From Kineococcus sp. TRM81007 (GTDB lineage Bacteria; Actinomycetota; Actinomycetes; Actinomycetales; Kineococcaceae), in the NCBI RefSeq assembly GCF_022669155.1, contig NZ_JALBVB010000052.1, forward strand, positions 103,407 through 138,107: a stretch of DNA of 34,701 bases, in the 5' to 3' direction. The notes under the pieces were generated by a model that made no database searches, was not told the origin of the DNA, and saw only the letters and a program-made list of their open reading frames with translations. How positions within the stretch are numbered: position 1 is the stretch's first letter; the number at the start of each line of letters is the position of its first letter. A program made the position numbers and the translations under genes. Positions 11,597 through 20,287 of the stretch are shown here, one piece after another.

Positions 11597-13506
11597 GCGC
11601 CGCCCCGGGCACCACCCCTGGCGCCCCCGCGGCGGCGGGCGCCGGCACCGCGCTGCCCGTCGCCACCGCCCGGCGGACCGGCGCCGTCCTGGTGGCCGCC
11701 GCGCGCGCCCACCGGCGCACCCTCGTCCTCGCCCTGGTCACCACCACCGTCGCCAGCGCCGGCCTGGTCCTCGTGCCGCTGCTGCTCGGCCGCGTCGTCG
11801 ACGCCGTCGTCGCCGACCTCGGTGCCACCGGGGGGCAGGACGCCGGGCAGCAGGGGCGGCTGTGGCTGCTGTTCGGCCTGCTCGCCGCGGCCGCCGCCGG
11901 CACCGCCGTCTTCGCGGCCCTGGCCCGGGCGCAGAGCGAGCGCCTCGGCGTGGAGGTCGCCGCCGACCTGCGCGAGCGGGTCGTGGACCGCTCCCTGCGC
12001 ATGGACGCCGAGCGCCTCGAGCGCGCCGGCGGCGGCGACGTGGCCTCGCGCGTGACCGAGGACGTGGAGCTGTTCACCTCCTCCACCGAACTGGTCGCCA
12101 CCGTGCTGACGTCCCTGGTGACCGTGGTGCTCGCCGCCGCCGGCTTCGCCGCACTGGACTGGCGCCTGGCCCTGGCGTTCTGCACCGTCTTCCCCGTCTA
12201 CGCGCTCGCGCTGCGCAGCTACCTGCCGCGCGCGGCACCGCTGTACGCGCGCGAGCGCGCCGTGGCCGCCGAGCGTTCCCGGGTGGTGCTGGAGTCCCTG
12301 CACGGGGCCCGCACCGTGCAGGCGTACGGCGCCCAGGAGCAGCAGACCGCCCGCGTCGAGGTGGCCTCCGGGCGCGGCGTCGGCGCCGCGCTGGACGCGC
12401 TGCGCACCTTCGCGCGGCTGTCGGTGTCGATGAACGCCGCCGAGGCGATCGGACTGTCGGCGCTGCTGCTCACCGGGTTCCACCTCGTGCGCGCCGGTGC
12501 CGTCAGCGTCGGCGACGTCACCGCCGCGGCCCTGCTGTTCCACCGCCTCTTCGGCCCGCTGGGGGTGCTGCTGCTCAGCTTCGACGACGTCCAGCGCGCC
12601 GGTGCCGCCCTGGCCCGCCTCGTCGGCGTCGCCGACACCGAGCCGCCGCCGGCGCAGCCGCACCGGGACGTGCGCCACCCGGCGACGCTGACCGCGCAGG
12701 GCCTGCTCCACGCCTACGCGCAGGGAGCGCCCGTGCTGCACGGCGTCGACCTGGAGGTGCCTGCCGGGGGCACCCTGGCGGTGGTCGGGGAGTCCGGTGC
12801 CGGCAAGTCCACGCTGGCGGCGCTGCTCGGCGGGGTGCTGGCACCGTCCGGCGGGCGCGTCCTGCTGGACGGGGTGGACCTGGCGCTGCTGGACCCGCAG
12901 CAGGTGCGCGAGCACGTGGCCGTGGTCACCCAGGAGGCGCACGTGTTCACCGGCACCCTGCGCGCGGACCTGACGCTGGCCGCCCCCGGTGCCGGCGACG
13001 TGGAGCTGCTGGCCGCGCTGGCCGTCGTGGGCGCCGACGCCTGGGCCGCCGCGCTGCCGCACGGGCTGGACACCCGCGTCGGCGCCGGGGCGCACCCGCT
13101 GACCGCCGCGCAGGAGCAGCAGCTGGCGCTGGCCCGCGTCGTGCTGCGCGACCCGGCGCTGGTGGTGCTGGACGAGGCCACCGCGGAGGCGGGCAGCGCC
13201 GGCGCGCGCGAGCTGGAGGACGCGGCCCGCTCCGTCCTGGCCGGGCGCACCGCCGTGGTGGTGGCGCACCGCCTCACCCAGGCGCGCGCCTGCGACCGCG
13301 TCGCGGTCCTCGAGCACGGGCGTCTCGTGGAGCTGGGCACCCACGACGAGCTGGTGGCTGCCGGTGAGCGCTACGCGCGGCTGTGGCGCACGTGGAGCGC
13401 GAGCGCACCGCCCGCCGCGGGCGGGTCGACGGGACACCCGGGTGTCACCGGACGTCAACCCCCCGGACACCCCGGGCACGACCGCGCGTGGGTGGTGGAG
13501 GGTTAA
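11593..13506 (+). CDS. ABC exporter half-transporter 2, consensus Walker motifs but altered signature
   Basis: The 637-residue half-transporter has a membrane domain at about residues 30-340 and an ATPase domain at about 360-600. Walker A is intact (G399-ESGAGKST, K405), as are Walker B with D527-E528 (VVLDEAT) and the H-loop H559 (VAHRL). In contrast the signature is LTAAQEQQ (503-510) instead of LSGGQ-QR, and the D-loop is AEAG instead of SALD. Paired with the upstream gene this gives one competent composite site and one dead one. The GTG start overlaps the first gene by 4 nt. The C-terminal 30 residues are Gly/Pro/His-rich and overlap a DNA palindrome probably used by the next gene. Confidence 0.92.
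   Translation: MSAAPGTTPGAPAAAGAGTALPVATARRTGAVLVAAARAHRRTLVLALVTTTVASAGLVLVPLLLGRVVDAVVADLGATGGQDAGQQGRLWLLFGLLAAAAAGTAVFAALARAQSERLGVEVAADLRERVVDRSLRMDAERLERAGGGDVASRVTEDVELFTSSTELVATVLTSLVTVVLAAAGFAALDWRLALAFCTVFPVYALALRSYLPRAAPLYARERAVAAERSRVVLESLHGARTVQAYGAQEQQTARVEVASGRGVGAALDALRTFARLSVSMNAAEAIGLSALLLTGFHLVRAGAVSVGDVTAAALLFHRLFGPLGVLLLSFDDVQRAGAALARLVGVADTEPPPAQPHRDVRHPATLTAQGLLHAYAQGAPVLHGVDLEVPAGGTLAVVGESGAGKSTLAALLGGVLAPSGGRVLLDGVDLALLDPQQVREHVAVVTQEAHVFTGTLRADLTLAAPGAGDVELLAALAVVGADAWAAALPHGLDTRVGAGAHPLTAAQEQQLALARVVLRDPALVVLDEATAEAGSAGARELEDAARSVLAGRTAVVVAHRLTQARACDRVAVLEHGRLVELGTHDELVAAGERYARLWRTWSASAPPAAGGSTGHPGVTGRQPPGHPGHDRAWVVEG
13433..13472. promoter_or_regulatory. Perfect 14-bp palindrome plus a third half-site upstream of the nuclease gene
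   Basis: GACACCC-GGGTGTC (13433-13446) is a perfect palindrome, and GACACCC recurs at 13466-13472. The array lies 73-112 bp before the nuclease start and inside the exporter 3' end, where it encodes only a low-complexity tail. It resembles an operator, but I cannot name the regulator. Confidence 0.4.
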
Positions 13507-13509
13507 CTT
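13504..13509 (+). promoter_or_regulatory. Candidate -10 box of the nuclease gene
   Basis: TAACTT fits TANNNT and overlaps the exporter stop codon. A start near 13516 would leave a leader of about 30 nt containing the AAGGA ribosome site. No good -35 is seen. Confidence 0.3.
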
Positions 13510-13544
13510 CGGCGCGTCCGTGTGCCCTCCCGGAAGGACCCGCC

Positions 13545-16151
13545 TTGCCCAGTCGTTCCCGCGTGACGCGCCTGACCGGCGGCTGCGCCGCCCTCGGCGT
13601 CGCCGGTGCCGCGCTCACCGCGCTCGGCCTGCCCGTCGCCTCCGCCTCCGCCGCGGAGCCGACCGCTCCGTTCGTCTCCGAGATCCACTACGACAACGCG
13701 GGTGACGACACCGGCGAGTTCGTCGAGGTGCAGCTGCCCGCCGGCACGAGCTCGGCCGGGCTGGAGGTCGTCGCCTACAACGGCAACGGCGGTGCCCGGT
13801 ACGGCACCCGCGCCCTGCCGGCCGTCACCGCCCCCGCCGACGCACCGGCCGTCGCCGTCGTCGACTTCCCCGGCCTGCAGAACGGGGCGCCGGACGGCCT
13901 CGCTCTCGTGCGCGGCGACGAGGTGCTGGAGTTCCTCTCCTACGAGGGGACGGTGACGGCTGCTGACGGACCCGCCGCCGGGCGAACCAGCACGGACATC
14001 GGCGTGAGGGAAGGCAGCGGCACCCCGGCCGGGCAGTCCCTGCAGCGCACCTACGACGCCGCCGCCGACGCCCTGGTGTGGTCCGGCCCCGCCGCGGCCA
14101 CCCCCGGCACGGTGAACGGCGCCGCCCCGACCGACCCCGAGCCCCCCGCACCGGGTGAGCCCGTCGAGATCGGTGCGGTGCAGGGCGCCGGCGCCACGAC
14201 CCCGCTCGCCGGGCAGCAGGTGACCGTCACCGGCGTCGTCGTCGGCGACACCCCCGGCCTGTCCGGGTTCCACCTGCAGGACCCCGACGGCGACGGCGAC
14301 CCGGCCACCTCCGACGGGATCTTCGTCTTCAGCCCCGACGCCGCCGTCGACCTCGGCGACACCGTCACCGTCACCGGCGAGGCGCAGGAGTACTACGAGC
14401 AGACCCAGATCTCCGCGCCCGCGGGCGTCACGGTCGTCGCCGACGGCGACGCCGCGGACCTGCCCGAGGCCGCCGTGCTGGACCTGCCCGCCGGCACCGA
14501 GGACCGCGAGCGCTACGAGGGGATGCTCGTCGCCCCGGCGGACACCCTCACCGTCAGCGAGGTGTACGACCTCACGGGCTACGGCGAGCTCACCCTGTCC
14601 GAGGGCGGGGTGCTCGTGCAGCCCACCGAGCTGGCCCGCCCCGGTGACGCCGCCGAGGCGATCGCCGCGGAGAACGCGCGGCGCAGCATCGTCCTCGACG
14701 ACGCGTCGACCGCCCGGCGCAGCGCGACCGACCGCCCGTACCTGAGCCCGGACACCCCGGTGCGCGTCGGCGACGAGGTGACGTTCACCGAGCCGCTCGT
14801 GCTCGGCTACGGGTTCGACGCGTGGCGCCTGCAGCCGGCCGACGGCACCGCCGACGGCGTGTTCGCGGCGCAGGACACCCGCCCCGACGCTCCCGAGGCC
14901 GTCGGCGGCGACGTGCAGGTCGGCGCCTTCAACGTCCTGAACTACTTCCTCACCTTCGGCGGGGCCGGCCGCGGCGCCGACGGCCAGGAGGAGCTGGAGG
15001 AGCAGGCCGGCAAGATCGTGCCGGCGATCCGGGCGCTGGGCGCCGACGTCGTGACCCTCATGGAGATCGAGGACACCGACTCCTCCGGCTTCACCCCCGG
15101 GAACGCCGACACCGCGCTCGCCGACCTGGTGCAGCGGCTGAACGCCGCCGCCGGGTGCGAGGAGTGGGCGTACGTGCCGATGCCGGAGGAGCTGTACGCG
15201 GTGGACCGCGACGTCATCCGCAACGCGATCATCTACAAGAAGGACGTCGTGCAGCCGGTGGGCGAGTCCGCCGGCCTGGTCGACGAGAGCGTGTGGTCCA
15301 ACGCCCGCGAACCGATCGCGCAGACGTTCGTCAAGGACGGCGACGCGTTCACCGTCGTGGCGAACCACTTCAAGTCCAAGGGCGGCGGGGACGACGCCAC
15401 CGGCGACAACACCGACACCGGCCAGGGCGCCTACAACGGCGACCGCGTCCGGCAGGCGGAGTCCCTGGCGGAGTTCGTCGCGCAGTTGCGCGAGCGCACC
15501 GGCGACGCGGACGTGGTGGCGATGGGCGACTTCAACGCCTACACGCAGGAGGACCCGGTCGAGGTGCTGCGCACCGCGGGCCTGACCGACCTGGGCAGCC
15601 GGTTCGACGAGGGCGGCTACAGCTACGTCTACGACGCGCTGTCCGGTTCGCTGGACCACGCCCTGGCCACTGCCGAGCTCACCGCGAAGGTCACCGACGC
15701 CACCCACTGGAACATCAACTCGGTGGAGTCCTTCGCGTACCAGTACTCCGGCGATCCGGCGCTGTACGCGGCGAACCCGTACCGCTCCAGCGACCACGAC
15801 CCGATCGTGGTCGGCATCGACCTCGACGAGCGTTGCCAAGGCCTGGTGCCCACCGTCCGCGGCACCGCGGGCGACGACGTGTTCGAGGGCACGAACGGCC
15901 GTGACGTGATCGTGGGGCTCGGCGGGAACGACGTCATCACCGGCGGCAACGGCGACGACGTCCTGTGCGGCGGCGCCGGGCAGGACCGTCTGGCCGGCGG
16001 CAACGGGGACGACGTGCTGCTCGGCGGGTTCGGCGACGACGTGCTCGCCGGCGGCAACGGCGCCGACAGCCTCGTCGGCGGCCCCGGCGCCGACTCCCTC
16101 GAGCAGGGCCGTGGCGAGGGTCCCGAGGAGCGGGACGGCGCGGAGTCCTGA
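13545..16151 (+). CDS. Secreted ExeM/NucH-type endonuclease with lamin-tail domain and RTX repeats
   Basis: The 868-residue product is probably an extracellular DNase, and DNA scavenging for phosphate is a plausible role. A signal peptide (about residues 1-36, cut near ASASAA) is followed by a lamin-tail-like domain ([13 protein letters not shown] onward), an OB-fold-like segment ([10 protein letters not shown]...[13 protein letters not shown]) and an endonuclease/exonuclease/phosphatase domain. Catalytic motifs of the last are GAFNVLNYF (460-468), LMEIED with E507, [13 protein letters not shown] (661-666) and SSDHDP (748-753). The end (about 767-855) has eight or so calcium-binding GGxGxDxxx-like nonapeptides. 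The TTG at 13545 is chosen because AAGGA lies 7-8 nt upstream; GTG at 13563 is an alternative that shortens the signal peptide. The gene converges on the stress-protein gene with only 4 bp between stops. Confidence 0.9.
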   Translation: MPSRSRVTRLTGGCAALGVAGAALTALGLPVASASAAEPTAPFVSEIHYDNAGDDTGEFVEVQLPAGTSSAGLEVVAYNGNGGARYGTRALPAVTAPADAPAVAVVDFPGLQNGAPDGLALVRGDEVLEFLSYEGTVTAADGPAAGRTSTDIGVREGSGTPAGQSLQRTYDAAADALVWSGPAAATPGTVNGAAPTDPEPPAPGEPVEIGAVQGAGATTPLAGQQVTVTGVVVGDTPGLSGFHLQDPDGDGDPATSDGIFVFSPDAAVDLGDTVTVTGEAQEYYEQTQISAPAGVTVVADGDAADLPEAAVLDLPAGTEDRERYEGMLVAPADTLTVSEVYDLTGYGELTLSEGGVLVQPTELARPGDAAEAIAAENARRSIVLDDASTARRSATDRPYLSPDTPVRVGDEVTFTEPLVLGYGFDAWRLQPADGTADGVFAAQDTRPDAPEAVGGDVQVGAFNVLNYFLTFGGAGRGADGQEELEEQAGKIVPAIRALGADVVTLMEIEDTDSSGFTPGNADTALADLVQRLNAAAGCEEWAYVPMPEELYAVDRDVIRNAIIYKKDVVQPVGESAGLVDESVWSNAREPIAQTFVKDGDAFTVVANHFKSKGGGDDATGDNTDTGQGAYNGDRVRQAESLAEFVAQLRERTGDADVVAMGDFNAYTQEDPVEVLRTAGLTDLGSRFDEGGYSYVYDALSGSLDHALATAELTAKVTDATHWNINSVESFAYQYSGDPALYAANPYRSSDHDPIVVGIDLDERCQGLVPTVRGTAGDDVFEGTNGRDVIVGLGGNDVITGGNGDDVLCGGAGQDRLAGGNGDDVLLGGFGDDVLAGGNGADSLVGGPGADSLEQGRGEGPEERDGAES

Positions 16152-16155
16152 CCCC

Positions 16156-17031
16156 TCAGCGCGGCGGCGCAGCTCCCACGAGCGCGCCGCCGCGCACCTG
16201 CGCGGGTGGGCCGGGCGGGACCGTGAGGACGGGGCGGGCCATCCGCACCGCGAGGGTGTGCACCGTCGCGGTGGGCAGCAGGTGCTCCAGCGCGACGCCC
16301 TCGTCGGCCTCGCACACCACCACGTCGGCTCGTGCGACCGCGTGGGTCAGCGCCTCCGCCGGCGTGGCGAAGGGGAGGCGTCCGCCCGGGTCGTCGCCGG
16401 TGGCGGCGGTGCCCACCTCCGGTGCGGCGCCGCGCTCGGTGCGCACCAGGTGCAGGCGGCCACCGCCACGGCGGGCCAGCGCCGCGGCCGTGCGCAGCAC
16501 CACGGCGTCCCCGGCGTCGCCGGCCAGCGCTGCCAGCACCTCGGGCGCCGCGTCCGCGTCCTGCTCCAGCAGCACCGACCCGGCGCGGGCCACCAGGACC
16601 GGCACCGGCGAGAGCCGGCTCAGCTCCAGGGCGACCCCGCCCCAGGTGGCGCTCCACTCCTGCCCCGGCCCGCGTGCGCCGACCGCCAGCAGTCGCGCGC
16701 CGCGGGTCGCGGCCAGCACCGCCGGCACCACCGGTCCCGGTGCGGCGGAGAGCACCGTGCCCGCCGCGGGCGCGGCCTCGGCGATCACCTCGCGGGCGGA
16801 GTCGAGCAGCGCGCCCAGGGCGAGCGCGTCCGTGCCCGGGGCGCCGGGCACCACCACGACGTGCACGTCCGATCCGGTGCGCGCGGCGTCCAGCGACGCC
16901 AGGCGCAGCGCCGCCGCGCTGTCGGGGGAGCCGTCGTGGACGACGGTCACCGGCCGCGCGTCCTCCCACGGCTCGCCGTCGCGCCACTCGTGCTCCTGCC
17001 CGCCGTCCTGCTGCCACCCGTCCCGTCGCAC
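16156..17031 (-). CDS. Universal stress protein, tandem UspA-like domains
   Basis: The 291-residue protein has two UspA-type domains. The first (about residues 26-160) starts PVTVVHDGSPDSAAAL and has the ATP-binding signature G-x2-G-x9-G as GARGPGQEWSATWGG, where the final Ser/Thr is replaced by Gly. It continues into SPVPVLVAR. The second domain (about 170-275, VVLRTAAALARRGGG to RPVLTVPPG) lacks the nucleotide motif. Such proteins help cells endure hypoxia or starvation; the biochemical role here is unknown. The GTG at 17031 is chosen because GGGAGG lies 5 nt upstream; the frame stays open to 17154 without a better start. A possible Dos box lies 65 bp upstream of the start. Confidence 0.88.
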   Translation of the reverse strand: MRRDGWQQDGGQEHEWRDGEPWEDARPVTVVHDGSPDSAAALRLASLDAARTGSDVHVVVVPGAPGTDALALGALLDSAREVIAEAAPAAGTVLSAAPGPVVPAVLAATRGARLLAVGARGPGQEWSATWGGVALELSRLSPVPVLVARAGSVLLEQDADAAPEVLAALAGDAGDAVVLRTAAALARRGGGRLHLVRTERGAAPEVGTAATGDDPGGRLPFATPAEALTHAVARADVVVCEADEGVALEHLLPTATVHTLAVRMARPVLTVPPGPPAQVRGGALVGAAPPR

Positions 17032-17095
17032 GGTGTCCTCCCGAGCTCGTCGTCGTCCCCGCGTCCAGCACACCGCGGCGCGCCCCGGGTGCGAA

Positions 17096-17109
17096 GGGCC
17101 CTTGGTCCC
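17096..17109. promoter_or_regulatory. Possible Dos (DevR) box upstream of the stress-protein gene
   Basis: GGGCCCTTGGTCCC matches 11 of 14 positions of the mycobacterial core GGGACTWWAGTCCC and is itself an imperfect palindrome. It is 65-78 bp upstream of the usp start, a normal place for this hypoxia activator, and usp genes are classic members of that regulon. The GC-rich background makes chance matches more likely. Confidence 0.35.
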
Positions 17110-17178
17110 CCGCGCGGGTGCGTGCGGGGGCTGATCCTGTGACGTGAAGCACACCCTGCGGTGCTGTCCACGGCGTGG

Positions 17179-17200
17179 TCAGGGAAGGCTAAGCTTCCTG
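17179..17200. promoter_or_regulatory. Possible DtxR/IdeR iron box at the siderophore-uptake promoter
   Basis: The 19-mer at 17179-17197 matches 13 of 19 positions of the consensus TTAGGTTAGGCTAACCTAA, including AGGCTAA in full. It has dyad symmetry (GGAAG at 17183-17187, CTTCC at 17194-17198, and CAGG/CCTG at the ends). A TAAGCT hexamer (17190-17195) inside it could be the -10 box, so an iron-loaded repressor would block RNA polymerase directly. Confidence 0.5.
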
Positions 17201-17259
17201 GCATCGGGTCGCGCGGAACCGCGGGCCCCGCCCCTGCACCCTGCTCGAAAGGCGTTGCC

Positions 17260-18228
17260 GTGAACCACCTCCTGCCCCGGCGCACCGCAGCCGGTCTCGC
17301 CCTCGGACTCGCCGCGTGCCTCGGCCTCGCGTCCTGCTCCAGCGACGCGGAGGCGGACACGGACACGGGTGCCGCCGGGACCCGCACCGTGCAGACCAAC
17401 ACCGGTGCCGTGGAGATCCCCGCCGAGCCGGTGCGCGTGGCCGCCCTGGACAACACCTCCTTCGCCACCCTGAAGGCGTTCGGCATCACCCCCGTGGCGG
17501 TGCCCAAGCCGCTGCTGCCCGCGGAGGGCTTCGCCGAGTGGGCCTCCGACGAGTCCATCGCCGACGCCGGCAGCCACCGCGAGCCCGTGCTGGAAGCCAT
17601 CAGCGAGGCCGACCCGGACCTCATCATCGGCGGCTACCGCTTCGCGGAGCAGACCGAGGAGCTGTCGAAGATCGCCCCCACCGTCGACGTCTCGCCGTCC
17701 GCCGACGCCGAGGGCGGGTTCGTGGAGAGCCTGAAGGCGCAGACCACCACCCTGGGCGAGATCTTCGGGGAGGAGGAGCGGGCCGCCGAGCTCGTCGCCG
17801 CGCTGGAGGAGGCGCAGGAGAACGCCGCCGCCGAGACGGACGGGGAATCGGTGTTCCTCGCCGTGGCCAGCGGCGGCCACATCGACAACGGCTCCGAGCG
17901 CCTGGGCAGCATCACCGAACCGCTGGGCCTGACCAACGTGCTCGAGGCCGAGGGCGACTCCATCCACAACGACTCGGGGCTGGCTCCGGAGACCATCGCC
18001 CAGCTGAACCCCGACTGGATGGTCGTGCTCGACCGCGACGCCGCCATCGGCACCGAGGGCGCCTCCCCGGCGAAGCAGCTGGTCTCCGAGCAGGAGGCGT
18101 GGAAGGACACCACCTTCGTCTCGCAGGACCAGATCGTCTACCTGCCGCCGACCTTCTACGTCACCGAGGGCATCCAGGCCTACACCGAGGTGTACGACAT
18201 GATCACGGACGCGTTCGCGGCGGCGTGA
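17260..18228 (+). CDS. Iron-siderophore ABC transporter substrate-binding lipoprotein (YclQ/FatB-like)
   Basis: The 322-residue extracellular lipoprotein captures ferric siderophores for the importer encoded downstream. The signal peptide ends in lipobox L23-A-S-C26, so C26 is lipidated. The mature part is a two-lobed FecB-type fold: VEIPAEPVRVAALD, then ISEADPDLIIGG near the hinge helix and LNPDWMVVLDRD in the second lobe, with the C-terminal VTEGIQAYTEVYDMI helix typical of the YclQ/FatB petrobactin or catecholate group. The GTG start has AAAGG 7 nt upstream. The gene leads a four-gene operon and sits just behind the candidate iron box. The exact siderophore cannot be read from sequence. 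Confidence 0.93.
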   Translation: MNHLLPRRTAAGLALGLAACLGLASCSSDAEADTDTGAAGTRTVQTNTGAVEIPAEPVRVAALDNTSFATLKAFGITPVAVPKPLLPAEGFAEWASDESIADAGSHREPVLEAISEADPDLIIGGYRFAEQTEELSKIAPTVDVSPSADAEGGFVESLKAQTTTLGEIFGEEERAAELVAALEEAQENAAAETDGESVFLAVASGGHIDNGSERLGSITEPLGLTNVLEAEGDSIHNDSGLAPETIAQLNPDWMVVLDRDAAIGTEGASPAKQLVSEQEAWKDTTFVSQDQIVYLPPTFYVTEGIQAYTEVYDMITDAFAAA

Positions 18229-18300
18229 GCACCCCCACCCGCCGGGCAGTCGCGTCCCGCACCCCTGCGTCGGGTCCCCCTGGCCGCGGGGATCGTCGTC

Positions 18301-19227
18301 GTGCTCGCCCTCGTCGCGCTGTCCCTGGCGGTGGGCGGGTACGACATCACCCTCGAGACGTTCCTGCACGACGAGAAGGCGCGCGAGATGTTCTTCATCA
18401 GCCGCGTCCCGCGCACCCTGGCCCTCGTGCTCGCCGCCGCCGCCATGGGCGTGTCCGGCGTCGTGATGCAGGTCCTCGTGCAGAACAAGTTCGTCGAGCC
18501 CACCACGACGGGGTCCAGCCAGTGGGCGGCCCTGGGGATCGTGGGGCTCGCCGTCGTGCACCCCGGCGCCCCCACGATCGTGCGCATGGTGGTGGCGAGC
18601 CTGCTCGCCCTCGTGGGCACCCTGGTGTTCCTCGGCGTCCTGCGGCGCGTCTCGCTGCGCTCCTCGGTCGTCGTGCCGCTGGTCGGCATCATGCTCGGGT
18701 CCGTCGTGGGCGCCGTCACCACCTACCTCGCCTCGGACAACGACCTGCTGCAGATGCTGGCCTCGTGGCGCTCGGGCGGTTTCAACGACATCGTGCGCGG
18801 CCGGTACGAACCGCTGTGGATCGTCGGTCTCGTCGTCGTCGCCGTGTACGTCACCGCTGACCGGTTCACCATCGCCGGCCTGGGGCGGGACGTGGCCACC
18901 AACCTCGGCCTGCACCACGGCCGCGTGGTGTTCACCGGCACCGCGATGGTGGCACTGGCCACCGGCGTGACGACCGTGGTCGTCGGCTTCGTGCCGTTCC
19001 TGGGTCTGGTCGTGCCCAACGTGGTCTCCCTGCTGCGCGGCGACGACGTGCGCCGCAACCTGCCCTGGGTGGTGCTGGCCAGCGTGGCCCTGATGGTGGT
19101 GTGCGACCTCGTCGGGCGCACCGTCGTCTTCCCGCTGGAGGTCCCCGCGTCCGTGGTGCTGGGAGCGGTGGGTGCCACGGCGTTCGTCGTGCTGGTCCTG
19201 CGCCGGAAGGGGTCGCTGCGTGGCTGA
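18301..19227 (+). CDS. Iron-siderophore ABC transporter permease 1 (YclN/FatD-like), start uncertain
   Basis: This FecCD-family inner-membrane permease of about 308 residues has about eight to nine hydrophobic helices. RVPRTLALVLAAAAMGVSG and QNKFVEPTTTGSSQWAALG match the YclN/FatD branch. The N-terminus is problematic. From GTG 18301 the first helix would be only about 12 residues long. The same frame upstream, back to the previous stop at 18226, continues the helix (RRVPLAAGIVVV) but has no ATG, GTG or TTG; CTG at 18265 would give an ideal start (MRRVPLAAG). The usual GTGA overlap codon at 18225 exists but is in another frame. The true start may therefore be CTG, or there is a frameshift. 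The coordinates given are the conservative ones. Confidence 0.85.
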   Translation: MLALVALSLAVGGYDITLETFLHDEKAREMFFISRVPRTLALVLAAAAMGVSGVVMQVLVQNKFVEPTTTGSSQWAALGIVGLAVVHPGAPTIVRMVVASLLALVGTLVFLGVLRRVSLRSSVVVPLVGIMLGSVVGAVTTYLASDNDLLQMLASWRSGGFNDIVRGRYEPLWIVGLVVVAVYVTADRFTIAGLGRDVATNLGLHHGRVVFTGTAMVALATGVTTVVVGFVPFLGLVVPNVVSLLRGDDVRRNLPWVVLASVALMVVCDLVGRTVVFPLEVPASVVLGAVGATAFVVLVLRRKGSLRG

Positions 19228-20287
19228 GGACACCACCGTGCGGGAGGCTCCCGCTGCGCACCTCCCGCGCACGGGGCAGCGTTCGCGCCCACCCGCCCGC
19301 GGCGGGGCCGGTGCACGAGCGCCGCGGCTCGCGCGGCCCGCGCGGCCCTGGCTGCGCGTGGCGGTCGTCGGCGTCCTGGCCGCCGTGGCCGTGCTGTGCT
19401 ACCTGTTCCTGTTCGTGCGCGGCTCCTTCGAGTTCGCGATCGAGCGCCGCCTGACGGCCGTGGGCGCCATGGTGCTCGTCGCGTTCACGCAGGGCGTGGC
19501 GACCCTGCTGTTCCAGACGGTCACCCAGAACCGGGTGCTCACCCCCTCCATCATGGGTTTCGACTCCGTCTACACCCTGGCCCAGACCGCGATGGTCGTC
19601 GCCTTCGGCGGCGGTGTGCTGGCCGCCACCGACGGCGTGGGCAAGGTCGTGGCCCAGACGCTGCTCATGGTGGCCTTCGCCACGTTCCTGTTCCGCTGGC
19701 TGTTCTCCGGCCGCCACGCCAACCTGCACGTGCTGCTGCTGGTCGGTGTCGCCATCGGCATGGCCTTCGACAGCGTCGCCACCTTCGGCCAGCGCGTCCT
19801 GGCGCCCGCCGACTACGACCTGCTGTCCGCGCGCATGTTCGGCCGGCTCACCGCGGCCGACCCGCAGGTGCTGCCGCTGGCGGCGGGGGTGTGCGTCCTC
19901 GTCGGCGTCGTCGTGGTGCGCCGGCACGCCCGCCTGGACGTCCTGCACCTGGGCCGCGACGTGGCCACCAACCTCGGCCTCGACCACCGCCGCGAGCTCA
20001 CCCTGGCGCTGGTGTGCGTGTCCGTGCTGGTGGCCATGTCCACCGCCGTCGTCGGGCCCCTGACGTTCTTCGGGTTCCTCGTCGCGGTCCTCACCCACCA
20101 GGTCGCCGGCACCCACCGGCACGCCGTGCTGCTGCCGATGTCGTTCCTGCTGGGCGTGCTCGTCCTGGTGGGCGGGCAGTTCGTCATGGAGCACGTCTTC
20201 TACGCCACCGGCATGCTCACCGTCGTCCTGGAGTTCGTCGGCGGCACCGTCTTCCTCGTCCTGCTGCTGCGGAAGGGCACCCTGTGA
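19220..20287 (+). CDS. Iron-siderophore ABC transporter permease 2 (YclO/FatC-like)
   Basis: The second FecCD-family permease has 355 residues, with a basic, Pro/Ala-rich cytoplasmic N-terminus of about 45 residues before the first helix (LRVAVVGVLAAVAVLCYLFL). FQTVTQNRVLTPSIMGFDS is the characteristic YclO/FatC segment, and LGRDVATNLGL is the ATPase-contacting loop shared with permease 1. GTG at 19220 overlaps the upstream stop by 8 nt, with GGAAGGGG 8 nt before it. It should form a heterodimeric channel with the preceding gene product. Confidence 0.92.
   Translation: MAEDTTVREAPAAHLPRTGQRSRPPARGGAGARAPRLARPARPWLRVAVVGVLAAVAVLCYLFLFVRGSFEFAIERRLTAVGAMVLVAFTQGVATLLFQTVTQNRVLTPSIMGFDSVYTLAQTAMVVAFGGGVLAATDGVGKVVAQTLLMVAFATFLFRWLFSGRHANLHVLLLVGVAIGMAFDSVATFGQRVLAPADYDLLSARMFGRLTAADPQVLPLAAGVCVLVGVVVVRRHARLDVLHLGRDVATNLGLDHRRELTLALVCVSVLVAMSTAVVGPLTFFGFLVAVLTHQVAGTHRHAVLLPMSFLLGVLVLVGGQFVMEHVFYATGMLTVVLEFVGGTVFLVLLLRKGTL

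Noticed and set aside
13441-13470. Pho-box-like repeats (GTCA motifs) before the nuclease gene
   Set aside because: The two GTCA units are 10 bp apart rather than 11 and the flanking positions do not fit; the perfect palindrome explains the first one better.
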